Origin: Kamptonema formosum PCC 10802
GTDB lineage: Bacteria > Cyanobacteriota > Cyanobacteriia > Cyanobacteriales > Oscillatoriaceae
DNA length: 51,749 bases
Direction: 5' to 3'
NCBI RefSeq assembly: GCF_000332335.1
Contig: NZ_KB235948.1
Coordinates: forward strand, 3,557,537-3,609,285
The stretch's first letter is position 1. Every line of letters starts with the position of its first letter. Below are positions 1 to 7,532 of the stretch, piece by piece. The translations under genes were made by a program, and so were the position numbers. The notes below the pieces were generated by a model, which was given only the letters and a program-made list of their open reading frames with translations, was not told where the DNA came from and ran no database searches.

Positions 1-2
1 TT

Positions 3-626
3 AAAATTCAACCACCGCGCCATCATTTGAACCGACGGAAGCTCAACCCAGTTCGCCTGACTGTGGTGAGAGCAGTTGAAGAAAATCCACCCCAGGGTGA
101 AACTCCAGTCAGCTGGTTATTACTCACAACTGTTCCGGTGTCCAGTTTTGATGATGCAGTTCGTTGCCTGCGCTGGTACAGTTATCGATGGCTGATTGAA
201 CGCTATCACTACACTCTGAAAAGTGGCTGCGGTCTGGAAAAGCTTCAGTTAGAAACAGCCCGTCGTCTTGAGATGGCTTTGGCCACTTATTCAATTGTGG
301 CGTGGCGATTGTTGTGGCTGACCTATGAAGCTCGCAAGAATCCAGACACTCCTTGTGACACGGTTTTGTCAGCTCACGAGTGGCAGTCTCTTTATGCAAC
401 GATTCACCGGACGCCAAATCCCCCGTCCACACCGCCTTCGTTGCGAGAAGCCGTGCGCATGATTGCGCAACTTGGAGGCTTTTTGGGTCGTAAGGGTGAT
501 GGGGAACCGGGAGTCAAGACAATTTGGCGTGGGCTGTGTAGACTCCATGATATTGCCTCTACTTGGCAACTGAGGGACTCTGGCCACCCCAAAGAGGTGA
601 TGGACTTCCAAATGGGCTATACATAA
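3..626 (+). CDS. IS4/Tn5-type transposase, C-terminal part (cut by window edge)
   Basis: The frame is open to the left edge, so the N-terminus and any terminal inverted repeat lie outside the window. The visible part has the YREK signature of IS4-family DDE transposases: Y-x2-R-x3-E-x6-K in the stretch YSYRWLIERYHYTLKSG, where the Glu is the third catalytic acid. Before it comes the beta-strand region (SWLLLTTVPV), after it the helical C-terminal domain. The first two catalytic Asp cannot be seen. Family knowledge says it would move DNA by cut and paste; whether this copy is intact is unknown. It lies 131 bp from the end of the oxidase operon, in the opposite orientation. Confidence 0.85.
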   Translation, partial: KIQPPRHHLNRRKLNPVRLTVVRAVEENPPQGETPVSWLLLTTVPVSSFDDAVRCLRWYSYRWLIERYHYTLKSGCGLEKLQLETARRLEMALATYSIVAWRLLWLTYEARKNPDTPCDTVLSAHEWQSLYATIHRTPNPPSTPPSLREAVRMIAQLGGFLGRKGDGEPGVKTIWRGLCRLHDIASTWQLRDSGHPKEVMDFQMGYT

Positions 627-757
627 ATCTTCATTAAGAAAGATGTGGGTAATGGATAGCCCTTTATGGGAGAGGGGGGTTAGGGGGGTGAGGGTGAAAA
701 TCTGAGGAAAATGGGATGCTCCGATGAAAAACCCCCGCCCCTACAGCACCCACCGGC

Positions 758-1381
758 TCACAGGAGATACAGGAGCACGAACAAGATAACCCAGATAACG
801 TCTACAAAGTGCCAGTAAATTTCAGCTGCTTCCACGCCAAAGTGGCTTTCATTGGAGTAGTGACCGGCTTTGAGCGAGCGCCACAGCACAGCCAAAATCA
901 GCAGCACCCCAAAAGTAACGTGCAGCCCGTGGAAGCCGGTCATGACGTAAAACGAGCTGGCAAAAACATTTGAGGTCAGCCCAAATCCCAGATGGCTGTA
1001 CTCATAAGCTTGGCCGGCTAGGAAAATCGCCCCCATAATAGCAGTAGCCGCAAACCAAGTGCGCAAACCCGCAACATTGTTCTTCTTAATCGCCCCATTG
1101 GCTTGGTTAATCACAAAACTGCTAGAGAGCAGAATTACCGTGTTAATTCCCGGCAGGACAAGCTCTCGCTCAATGCCTTCCGGAGGCCACACCGGCGAGA
1201 CAGCCCGAAAGATCAAATAGGCGGCAAACAAGCCGAAAAATATCATCCCCTCTGCGAACAGAAACACGAACACCCCGAACATGCGGAGATCGGGATGGGC
1301 TTCGTGGTGGCCTGATGCCGCCTCCGGGTTGTGGTGATAGTTGAGTTCGGTCTTAGCGGGATCGATGATGGGAGTTTGCAT
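758..1381 (-). CDS. ctaE: cytochrome c oxidase subunit III
   Basis: Subunit III of an aa3-type terminal oxidase, an integral membrane protein with no redox metal that stabilises proton pumping. The product (207 aa from the chosen start) has the family opening HPDLRMFGVFVFLFAEGMIF and a series of hydrophobic helices, including the conserved FHGLHVTFG segment and the terminal WHFVDVIWVILF. The frame is open to 1423, but I take the ATG at 1381 (MQTPIIDPAKTE), which matches the usual N-terminus; the extra 14 residues look like translated intergenic repeat. It is the last gene of ctaC-ctaD-ctaE and sits 271 bp after ctaD, a gap filled with repeats, so it may depend on read-through. Confidence 0.95.
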   Translation of the reverse strand: MQTPIIDPAKTELNYHHNPEAASGHHEAHPDLRMFGVFVFLFAEGMIFFGLFAAYLIFRAVSPVWPPEGIERELVLPGINTVILLSSSFVINQANGAIKKNNVAGLRTWFAATAIMGAIFLAGQAYEYSHLGFGLTSNVFASSFYVMTGFHGLHVTFGVLLILAVLWRSLKAGHYSNESHFGVEAAEIYWHFVDVIWVILFVLLYLL

Positions 1382-1652
1382 GAATTTATAATGCCAGTAG
1401 CTTGACAAAATACTGTTGGGCATCGGGCATCGGGCATCAGGAACCCAAGATTGCTTTTAACAGCTCATCGTTCCCAGTGCCAAGCGCCCAGCGCGTTAGC
1501 GAAGCGGCTCCGTAGGAGCGGCGTGCCCAGTGAGCGCCAACAGCGAATACCAAGTTGAGATAGATAGGATTTTTTCCTGTGGCTGAAAAGGCTTTTATGC
1601 CGCCTTTTTAAATCCAAAATCCCCAATCCAAAATCCCAAATTGGTATAGCTG
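1382..1652. repeat. Intergenic repeats between ctaD and ctaE
   Basis: No gene. At about 1488-1535 is a GC-rich cyanobacterial interspersed palindrome (cgcgttagcgaagcggctcc / ggagcggcgtgcc). At 1609-1640 is an AT-rich heptamer run of the aatccaaaatcccc type. Another heptad-like run (gggcatc) covers 1420-1438. These repeats separate two genes that are otherwise expected to be co-transcribed. Confidence 0.7.
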
Positions 1653-3416
1653 CTAGCGATTGTGACTTTCCCCCTCACGGTCGTCCGGATGGGCAGCAAC
1701 AGCCGGGTCTGGCTCAGCACGCAAAACAGAACTCGGACCGGCAGACAAAAGTGGGTCTTTAGCCTCAGACAGAGGCACCTTCACCTCAGTGCTGCGGTCG
1801 CCCATACCGTAGTCATAAGGGCCGGTTGCCAGCACCGGCACCCCTTCAAAATTCTCCACCGGCGGCGGTGAAGCCGTCATCCACTCCAGAGTCAGCGCTT
1901 GCCAGGGATTGTCGCCCGCCTTCGGGCCATACATCCAGCTCCAAATCGCATTCACAATAAACGGAAGCGTCGAAACTGCCAGCAGGTAGCTGCCGACCGT
2001 ACACAGCATATTCAAGCCGGCATATTTCGGGTCATACATTGCCACCCGCCGGGGCATGCCTTGCAGGCCCAGAATGTGCATCGGCAAGAACGTCAAATGA
2101 AAGCCAAAATACGTCAGGCAAAAGTGAACAATGCCCCAAGGTTCATTCAACATCCGCCCCGTCATCTTGGGGAACCAGTGGTAGATCGCCGAGTAAATCC
2201 CAAACACCGCGCCGCCAAAAAGCACATAGTGCAGGTGAGCCACCACAAAATAGGTGTCGTGAACGTGAATGTCGAAGGGCACCGAAGCCACCATCACGCC
2301 GGTGATGCCGCCGAGCACAAAAGTAGAAATAAAGCCCATCGCGAACAGCATAGCGCTGTTCAGGCGGATTTTGCCGCCCCACATCGTCGCCAGCCAGCTG
2401 AAAATCTTAATCCCAGTCGGCACAGCAATCACCATCGTGGCGATCATGAAAAACATGCGCAGCCAGCCGGGAGTGCCGCTGGTAAACATGTGGTGCGCCC
2501 AAACAATCAAGCCGAGAAAGCTAATCGCCAGACTGGAGTAGGCAATTGCCTTGTAGCCAAAAATCGGCTTGCGGGAGTGCACCGGAATCACTTCCGACAT
2601 CACCCCAAAAAACGGCAGGATCATAATGTACACCGCCGGGTGGGAGTAAAACCAGAACATGTGCTGGTACACCACCGGATCTCCCCCGCCGGTCGGGTTA
2701 AAAAATGCCGTTCCCGCCAGCAAGTCAAACGACAGCATAATCAGCGCCGCTGCCAGCACCGGCGTGGCAATCAGAATCAGCGCCGAAGTCGCCAGCATCG
2801 CCCAGCAGAACAGGGGCATTTCATTGAAACCCATGCCCGGAATCCGCATCTTAAAGATGGTGACGACAAAATTCACCGCCCCCAAAATTGATGAAGTTCC
2901 CAGAATCAAGACGCTGAGAATCCACAGCTCCTCGCCGACTTTGCCGGTTATCAAGCTCAAGGGCGGATAGGAAGTCCAGCCCGCCTGTGGCGTGTTCACC
3001 AGCAAACTGCTCAGCAGCAGCAAACCTCCCGGCGGAATCAGCCAGAAGGCGACCCCATTCAGCCGGGGGAAAGCCATATCCTTCGCCCCAACCATCAGCG
3101 GCACAAGGAAGTTAGCAAACCCCGCCCCTGCCGGTACGATCCACAAGAAAATCATTATTGTGCCGTGGAGCGTAAACAGGCCATTGTAGAGTTCAGGGCT
3201 GACAAAATCGGCATCCGGCGTGGCGAGTTCCGTGCGGACTGCCGTCGCCAAAGATCCGCCGATCAAGTAGAAGAGAAACGAAGTGACCAGATACTGAATC
3301 GCGATCACTTTGTGGTCGGTACTGAACCCGAAGTAGTCTCGCCAATTTCTCTGAGCCGGCTCTGTACCGTGAGCCGGCAGATTGGCTGTTTCTTGCAGCT
3401 GTACTTGTGATGTCAT
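1653..3416 (-). CDS. ctaD: cytochrome c oxidase subunit I (A2-type)
   Basis: Catalytic subunit of the aa3 oxidase, reducing O2 to water and pumping protons. The 587-aa product has about 12 membrane helices. Ligands visible: H84 in FTLHGTIM (heme a), H259 with Y263 in YSHPAVY (CuB and the crosslinked Tyr), H308/H309 (CuB), H394 (heme a3) and H396 (heme a) in HDTYFVVAHLHYVLFGG. The YSHPAV motif at 257-262 replaces the xGHPEV of A1-type oxidases, so the D-channel Glu is absent and this is an A2-type enzyme. The C-terminal 80 residues are hydrophilic. It follows ctaC by 214 bp on the same strand. Confidence 0.97.
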   Translation of the reverse strand: MTSQVQLQETANLPAHGTEPAQRNWRDYFGFSTDHKVIAIQYLVTSFLFYLIGGSLATAVRTELATPDADFVSPELYNGLFTLHGTIMIFLWIVPAGAGFANFLVPLMVGAKDMAFPRLNGVAFWLIPPGGLLLLSSLLVNTPQAGWTSYPPLSLITGKVGEELWILSVLILGTSSILGAVNFVVTIFKMRIPGMGFNEMPLFCWAMLATSALILIATPVLAAALIMLSFDLLAGTAFFNPTGGGDPVVYQHMFWFYSHPAVYIMILPFFGVMSEVIPVHSRKPIFGYKAIAYSSLAISFLGLIVWAHHMFTSGTPGWLRMFFMIATMVIAVPTGIKIFSWLATMWGGKIRLNSAMLFAMGFISTFVLGGITGVMVASVPFDIHVHDTYFVVAHLHYVLFGGAVFGIYSAIYHWFPKMTGRMLNEPWGIVHFCLTYFGFHLTFLPMHILGLQGMPRRVAMYDPKYAGLNMLCTVGSYLLAVSTLPFIVNAIWSWMYGPKAGDNPWQALTLEWMTASPPPVENFEGVPVLATGPYDYGMGDRSTEVKVPLSEAKDPLLSAGPSSVLRAEPDPAVAAHPDDREGESHNR

Positions 3417-3630
3417 AGCTTTTTATAGTCACAGGTGCGAGGGGAAAGGGCGTTGCGCAGTTCGGGGATGAACCCCACCCCCCAACCCCAGCCCCTTATC
3501 CCCAGAGGGGGCCCCCCCTTCCCCGCTTGCGGGGAGGGGGAGAAAAATGCCAGGTTCTGGAACAGGCTGGAAACCTCAGCTCAGTCTCCAATCCTCCTCC
3601 AGATCCCCGAATCCCTAGTTTGTTTTTGAC
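3417..3630. repeat. GC-rich palindromic repeat between ctaC and ctaD
   Basis: No gene. Positions 3470-3542 hold a C-run/G-run palindrome (ccccgcttgcggggagggg type) that recurs at 46450-46485 and, in related forms, at 660-705, 12318-12350 and 30705-30775. It looks like a dispersed intergenic repeat, not a conserved regulatory site. Confidence 0.6.
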
Positions 3631-4665
3631 CTAATTCCCCGCATGGTGAGCGGCGTGGTGCTCGGGGTGCAACTGCTCTAGAGTTTGTTTATCAATCCCG
3701 ATTTCCGCCGCATAAGGAGCCAGAAACTCGCCATCGGACAAGTTCGCGGGGCTGACCGCCACTGCTCCCTCCAGGTTTTGGGAGCTGGCAATTTCTTCAA
3801 GCTGACTTGACAGCCAGCTGTCGAACTCTTCCGGCGTGTGGACAATCATCTGCGTCCTCATCGATCCGTGGTATGAACCGCACAGTTCAGCGCAGACGAC
3901 GGCGTAGTCGCCGACTCTTGTCGGTCTGAACCGCAGTTCAGTCGCCCGTCCGGGAATTGCATCCTGCTTGAGTCGCAGTTCCGGAACCCACAGGGCGTGG
4001 ATGACATCGCTGGCGGCGATATTCAGCTGGACTTCGCGCCCAACCGGCAGGTGCAGCTCGCCAGAGGTGACGCCACTCTCACCGTAGTTAAAAATCCAGG
4101 CGAATTGCAACCCGGTGACATCGATCTTCAGGTCTGCCGGTTTGCCTTGCTCATCTGGGGAAGCGCCAATGCCGACGGCGAGCAGACGGGACTCAGCCGG
4201 CAGCATCTGGTGGGTTTCTCCCGCCTCTGAGGGCAGGGGAGCTGCGATCGCCGACCCAGGAGGCATTTTGGCTATTTGCATCCGGCTGTGGTCGTGGGAG
4301 GCCATCGGGTCCAGACCGCCCATCGAGTTGTAAATTTCAAAGCTGTAGACAGAGATGCCGAGAACGATCACCGCTGGGATCGCTGTCCAGAGAATTTCTA
4401 AGGGAACATTGCCGTGCACCGGCGGGCCATCGGTACTGTCGCCCTTGCGCCGGCGAAACCTAATTGCCGAGATCAGCAGCACCCCCTGCACCAGGATAAA
4501 CAGGCCGGTGGAGATGGTGACCATCGTGTTGAACAAGTCGTCCACGGCGGATGCTTCTGCGGAGGCGGCCACCGGCATCAGACCGTGGTTCTGGCCGTAC
4601 CACAGGCTGACGAGTGTCAGCGCAATGCCGGCCAGCATGGTGAGTATGGAATTTGGGACGCTCAC
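3631..4665 (-). CDS. ctaC: cytochrome c oxidase subunit II (CuA subunit)
   Basis: Takes electrons from cytochrome c6 or plastocyanin through a binuclear CuA centre. The 344-aa product has two N-terminal membrane helices (about 5-22 and 50-68, with a further hydrophobic stretch at 92-110) and a soluble cupredoxin domain. The CuA ligands are all present: H223, C258, E260, C262, H266 and M269 in VVCAELCGSYHGSMR. There is no fused cytochrome c domain. A linker of about 60 residues (115-175) rich in Pro, Ala and Gly precedes the cupredoxin fold, and a His-rich tail (HPEHHAAHHAGN) ends the protein. First gene of ctaCDE, divergent from ctaA. Confidence 0.97.
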   Translation of the reverse strand: MSVPNSILTMLAGIALTLVSLWYGQNHGLMPVAASAEASAVDDLFNTMVTISTGLFILVQGVLLISAIRFRRRKGDSTDGPPVHGNVPLEILWTAIPAVIVLGISVYSFEIYNSMGGLDPMASHDHSRMQIAKMPPGSAIAAPLPSEAGETHQMLPAESRLLAVGIGASPDEQGKPADLKIDVTGLQFAWIFNYGESGVTSGELHLPVGREVQLNIAASDVIHALWVPELRLKQDAIPGRATELRFRPTRVGDYAVVCAELCGSYHGSMRTQMIVHTPEEFDSWLSSQLEEIASSQNLEGAVAVSPANLSDGEFLAPYAAEIGIDKQTLEQLHPEHHAAHHAGN

Positions 4666-5095
4666 AGCGAATTAGAACCTCCTAACCAAATTTTTTGAGC
4701 TCTGGCTATGCTAAGGAGCCTAGCAACACAGATCCAGTAACAGCTCACACCTCATCACCCGCACAGGCCAAGTGCGGCAACAGTCGCCACTGATTTTCAA
4801 GTTCCGCACTACTTCCTTAAGGTAAAGCAGGTATTAGCTCAAATGGGGCCCAATCTCCTATCTTTTGGGATTTCTTTGGGATCGCTCCGTGGCCCTCTCT
4901 ATTGCAGAGCGCCCCATCCCATCTCCCCCGTGCCGGTCAAATTGGCCCAGCCCAAATAAAGAACTGTAACAATCGGAAGAATTCCTAAAGCCTGCCAGCT
5001 TTTCAGGAAGCCGACTATAAGGTGTTTCTAGCAAGATGAGCAAACGCTCAGGATTCGATTAAGTTTTATTTCCTAGTGAAACTGAGGTATAGCGC
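4666..5095. promoter_or_regulatory. Divergent intergenic region ctaC / ctaA
   Basis: A 430-bp gap between the divergently transcribed oxidase subunit operon and the heme A biosynthesis genes. It must hold both promoters. A 61-codon open frame at 4858-5043 (minus) has no recognisable product and is not called. I could not assign -35/-10 boxes or a regulator site with confidence. Confidence 0.5.
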
Positions 5096-6022
5096 ATGGC
5101 CAACTCTGTACTGCATCAAGACGCAGCAATAGCAGCCCCGCAGTCCGGGGCGGGGGAACGCATCCGCCGCCTGGTGTGGAAACTGGCGGTGGCGACACTG
5201 CTTTTGATGGCCATTGGCAGTGCGACGCGGGTGATGAATGCCGGACTCGCCTGCCCAGACTGGCCACTGTGTTACGGGGAATTGGTGCCGGCCCAGCAGA
5301 TGAACTTTCAGGTCTTTCTGGAGTGGTTTCACCGGCTCGACGCCGCCTTAATTGGCTGTGGCGCAATCGCACTCGCCGGCATGTCGTGGTGGCACCGGCG
5401 CTCTGTGCCTGGGTGGCTCCCGTGGGCTTCCAGCTTCGCCCTCGGCTTAATAATTTTCCAGGGCGTCTTGGGAGGGCTCACCGTTACAGAACTGCTCAGA
5501 TTTGACATTGTAACCGCTCACCTGGGAACAGCGCTGCTGTTTTTCACCACCCTCCTGGTCATCTGGCTCGCCCTAATCCCCTATCAAGGCGCAGGCACAG
5601 CCGGCGTCTTGCGCTGGGTGGGGCTAGCGGCAGCCATCCTAGTCTACCTGCAAAGCCTTTTAGGAGCCCTCGTCGGGTCACAGTGGGCCCTGCACCAGTG
5701 CTTTGGCTATGGCCAGCTGTGCGCCGTCATGAACAGCCACATTGCCGGCGTTGTCCCAGCCAGCTTAGCCACTCTCTCAGTCGCCCTTCTGGCGTGGCGC
5801 AAGCCGGCCCTCCACCCAACCCTGCGCAACCTGGCCTTCTGCGCCGGCGGATTGCTAGCCGGCCAAATCGCCCTAGGCGTCGCCACCTTCTACCTGCGCC
5901 TGCAAGTCGAGCCCCTAACCGTCGCTCACCAGGCCACCGGCGCAGCCTTGCTCGGAGTCCTAGTCGCCTTCTCCGTCCTAGCAATGCGCGACCAACCCTC
6001 CAAAACTATACCGCAAAATTAA
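5096..6022 (+). CDS. ctaA: heme A synthase (COX15/CtaA)
   Basis: Oxidises the C8 methyl of heme O to a formyl group, giving the heme A needed by CtaD. The 308-aa product is a polytopic membrane protein of about eight helices in two four-helix halves. The conserved His in each half are visible: EWFHRLDA and VTAHLGTALL in the first, MNSHIAG and AHQATGAALLG in the second, plus the Cys pair near QCFGYGQLC. The N-terminal ITRxTxxGxxCPDWP-like segment appears as SATRVMNAGLACPDWPLCYG. It starts at an ATG after an AT-rich leader and is followed 111 bp later by ctaB on the same strand. Confidence 0.96.
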   Translation: MANSVLHQDAAIAAPQSGAGERIRRLVWKLAVATLLLMAIGSATRVMNAGLACPDWPLCYGELVPAQQMNFQVFLEWFHRLDAALIGCGAIALAGMSWWHRRSVPGWLPWASSFALGLIIFQGVLGGLTVTELLRFDIVTAHLGTALLFFTTLLVIWLALIPYQGAGTAGVLRWVGLAAAILVYLQSLLGALVGSQWALHQCFGYGQLCAVMNSHIAGVVPASLATLSVALLAWRKPALHPTLRNLAFCAGGLLAGQIALGVATFYLRLQVEPLTVAHQATGAALLGVLVAFSVLAMRDQPSKTIPQN

Positions 6023-6133
6023 CCCTCACCCCCTCCCACTTACTCCTAATTAACTTCCCCTCCCACCTCCCTCTCTTGTTCCTTGGCGCTCCCTCACGGG
6101 GGCGGTTACTAAAAAAAAATCAAACAAAAATCC

Positions 6134-7117
6134 ATGCAAGAAATCATTGGCACTGCTGGTGTGAGCAGGCACCATGAAAACCTGTTGCAGGTGATGCAAA
6201 GCTACTACCAGCTAACCAAGCCCCGCATTATCCTGCTATTGCTAATCACCACAGCCGCCGGCATGTGGGTAGCAGCCGGAGGACAGGTCGATCCGCTGCT
6301 GTTACTTGTGACCCAGACCGGCGGAGCGCTAGCTGCCGGTGCCGCCAATACCATCAACTGCCTCTACGACCGAGACATTGATTATATCATGGAGCGCACC
6401 CGGCACCGCCCGATTCCTTCCGGTCGGATTAAGCCTCGCGACGCGCTGATATTTGCCATCGCTCTCGCTTCCGTTTCCTTCACCTTGCTAACAGTTTTCG
6501 CCAACCTGCTGGCAGCGTTGCTAGCGATGTCTGGCATTGTTTTTTATGTGCTGATTTACACCCACTGGCTGAAGCGCCACAGCACCCAGAATATCGTGAT
6601 TGGGGGGGCTGCCGGTGCGATTCCGCCCCTGGTGGGGTGGGCGGCTGTCACCGGCGATTTGAGCCCGGCACCTTGGGTGATGTTTGCCATCATTTTCTTG
6701 TGGACGCCCCCCCATTTCTGGGCGCTGGCGATGATGATTCGGGATGACTACGCGGCGGTGAACGTTCCGATGCTGCCGGTGATTGAGGGAGATGAACCGA
6801 CGGCGCGGCAAATTTGGCTGTACACTTTAGTTTTGCTGCCGGTGACGCTGCTGCTGGTTTATCCTTTGCACGCGACGGGGGCGGTGTATGCCGGTGTTGC
6901 TGTCTTGCTGGGGGGAATTTTCGCTCAGAAAGCTTGGCAGCTGTTGCGGGCTCCTAGCGAGCGGGATGTGGCGCGTTCGCTGTTTAAATACTCGATTCTG
7001 TACCTGATGCTGCTGTGCGCCGGCATGGTGGCTGACAGCTTGCCGGTCAGTCACCAGCTGACGGCTACAGTGATGGAAAACCTGCGGGCGTTAACTGCCG
7101 CAATTTCCATCCTGTAA
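6134..7117 (+). CDS. ctaB: protoheme IX farnesyltransferase (heme O synthase)
   Basis: UbiA-family prenyltransferase that joins farnesyl diphosphate to heme B to give heme O, the substrate of CtaA. The 327-aa membrane protein has the N-x3-D-x3-D motif ([19 protein letters not shown]) after the second helix, the second acidic motif around [14 protein letters not shown], and the conserved TPPHFWALA segment. The family segment begins at [11 protein letters not shown]; the roughly 25 residues before it make a plausible short cytoplasmic leader. Forms ctaA-ctaB, ended by a strong intrinsic terminator 30 bp downstream. Confidence 0.97.
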   Translation: MQEIIGTAGVSRHHENLLQVMQSYYQLTKPRIILLLLITTAAGMWVAAGGQVDPLLLLVTQTGGALAAGAANTINCLYDRDIDYIMERTRHRPIPSGRIKPRDALIFAIALASVSFTLLTVFANLLAALLAMSGIVFYVLIYTHWLKRHSTQNIVIGGAAGAIPPLVGWAAVTGDLSPAPWVMFAIIFLWTPPHFWALAMMIRDDYAAVNVPMLPVIEGDEPTARQIWLYTLVLLPVTLLLVYPLHATGAVYAGVAVLLGGIFAQKAWQLLRAPSERDVARSLFKYSILYLMLLCAGMVADSLPVSHQLTATVMENLRALTAAISIL

Positions 7118-7147
7118 TGCTTAAAGACAATTGCAGATTCTCCTGTG

Positions 7148-7177
7148 GGGCGGGCGATAGATTGCCCGCCCTTTTTT
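7148..7177 (+). terminator. Intrinsic terminator after ctaB
   Basis: A perfect 8-bp GC stem (gggcgggc at 7148-7155, gcccgccc at 7164-7171) with an 8-nt loop, followed by six T. It ends the ctaA-ctaB unit. It lies inside the 3-prime extension of the opposing HicB-like frame, which argues that this extension is not real coding sequence. Confidence 0.9.
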
Positions 7178-7204
7178 GCGCTATCGCCCAGACGCGCAGG
7201 AGTT

Positions 7205-7409
7205 TCACGAAGCAATGACCATCACGCGCGTGAAAACGGATCGCTTTGGGACGCATTTGTTCGTCAGGGAAATGGCAGCGAACCGCATCGCGAACAATTT
7301 CCCGCAGGCTTTCTAGATCGTCAGCCTGAGTGAAAATCGACTCGCCTAGCGCCCTAGCGGTATAGCCTCCGTCCGGATCGTCTTCAACCAGAAATACAAT
7401 TTCAGTCAT
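7205..7409 (-). pseudogene. HicB-like small protein, apparently frameshifted at its C-terminus
   Basis: The product begins MTEIVFLVEDDPDGGYTARAL, the HicB-like antitoxin fold (often misnamed 2-oxoisovalerate dehydrogenase) of cyanobacterial proteins of about 70 residues. As read, the frame runs to 7065 (114 aa) through the ctaB terminator and into the ctaB 3-prime end, with a tail unlike the family. A one-base frame change near 7226-7230, just after the conserved RPKAIRFH, gives VMVIAS and a TGA at 7205-7207, which is how family members usually end (I/V-x-I-A-stop). I infer a single-base indel or a sequencing error. No HicA partner is adjacent. Confidence 0.6.
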
Positions 7410-7447
7410 AGCTCATCTCTCTGAATTTTTCCTCTTTTATTAATTCC

Positions 7448-7520
7448 CCTCGTTCCCAGGCTCTGCCTGGGAACGCTTCTCGTTTAGGCTCTGCCTCCTT
7501 TCGATCGCATGCAGCATTAT
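7448..7520 (+). repeat. Dispersed repeat, family G (cccaggct-ctgcctggg), copy 1
   Basis: Palindrome gttcccaggctctgcctggg at 7452-7471, then an aggctctgcctcc block, then a tail ending agcttaacagctta. The same composite recurs at about 22226, 23885, 27766, 35847, 37712 (reverse), 46253 and 48110. It lies between the HicB-like gene and the GUN4 kinase. Confidence 0.7.
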
Positions 7521-7532
7521 TAGCTTAACAGC

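Noticed and set aside
1899-2891. 330-codon plus-strand open frame
   Set aside because: Antisense shadow of ctaD; composition rich in His, Arg and Gln with no family features.
4858-5043. 61-codon minus-strand open frame between ctaC and ctaA
   Set aside because: No family features; composition like the surrounding intergenic DNA.
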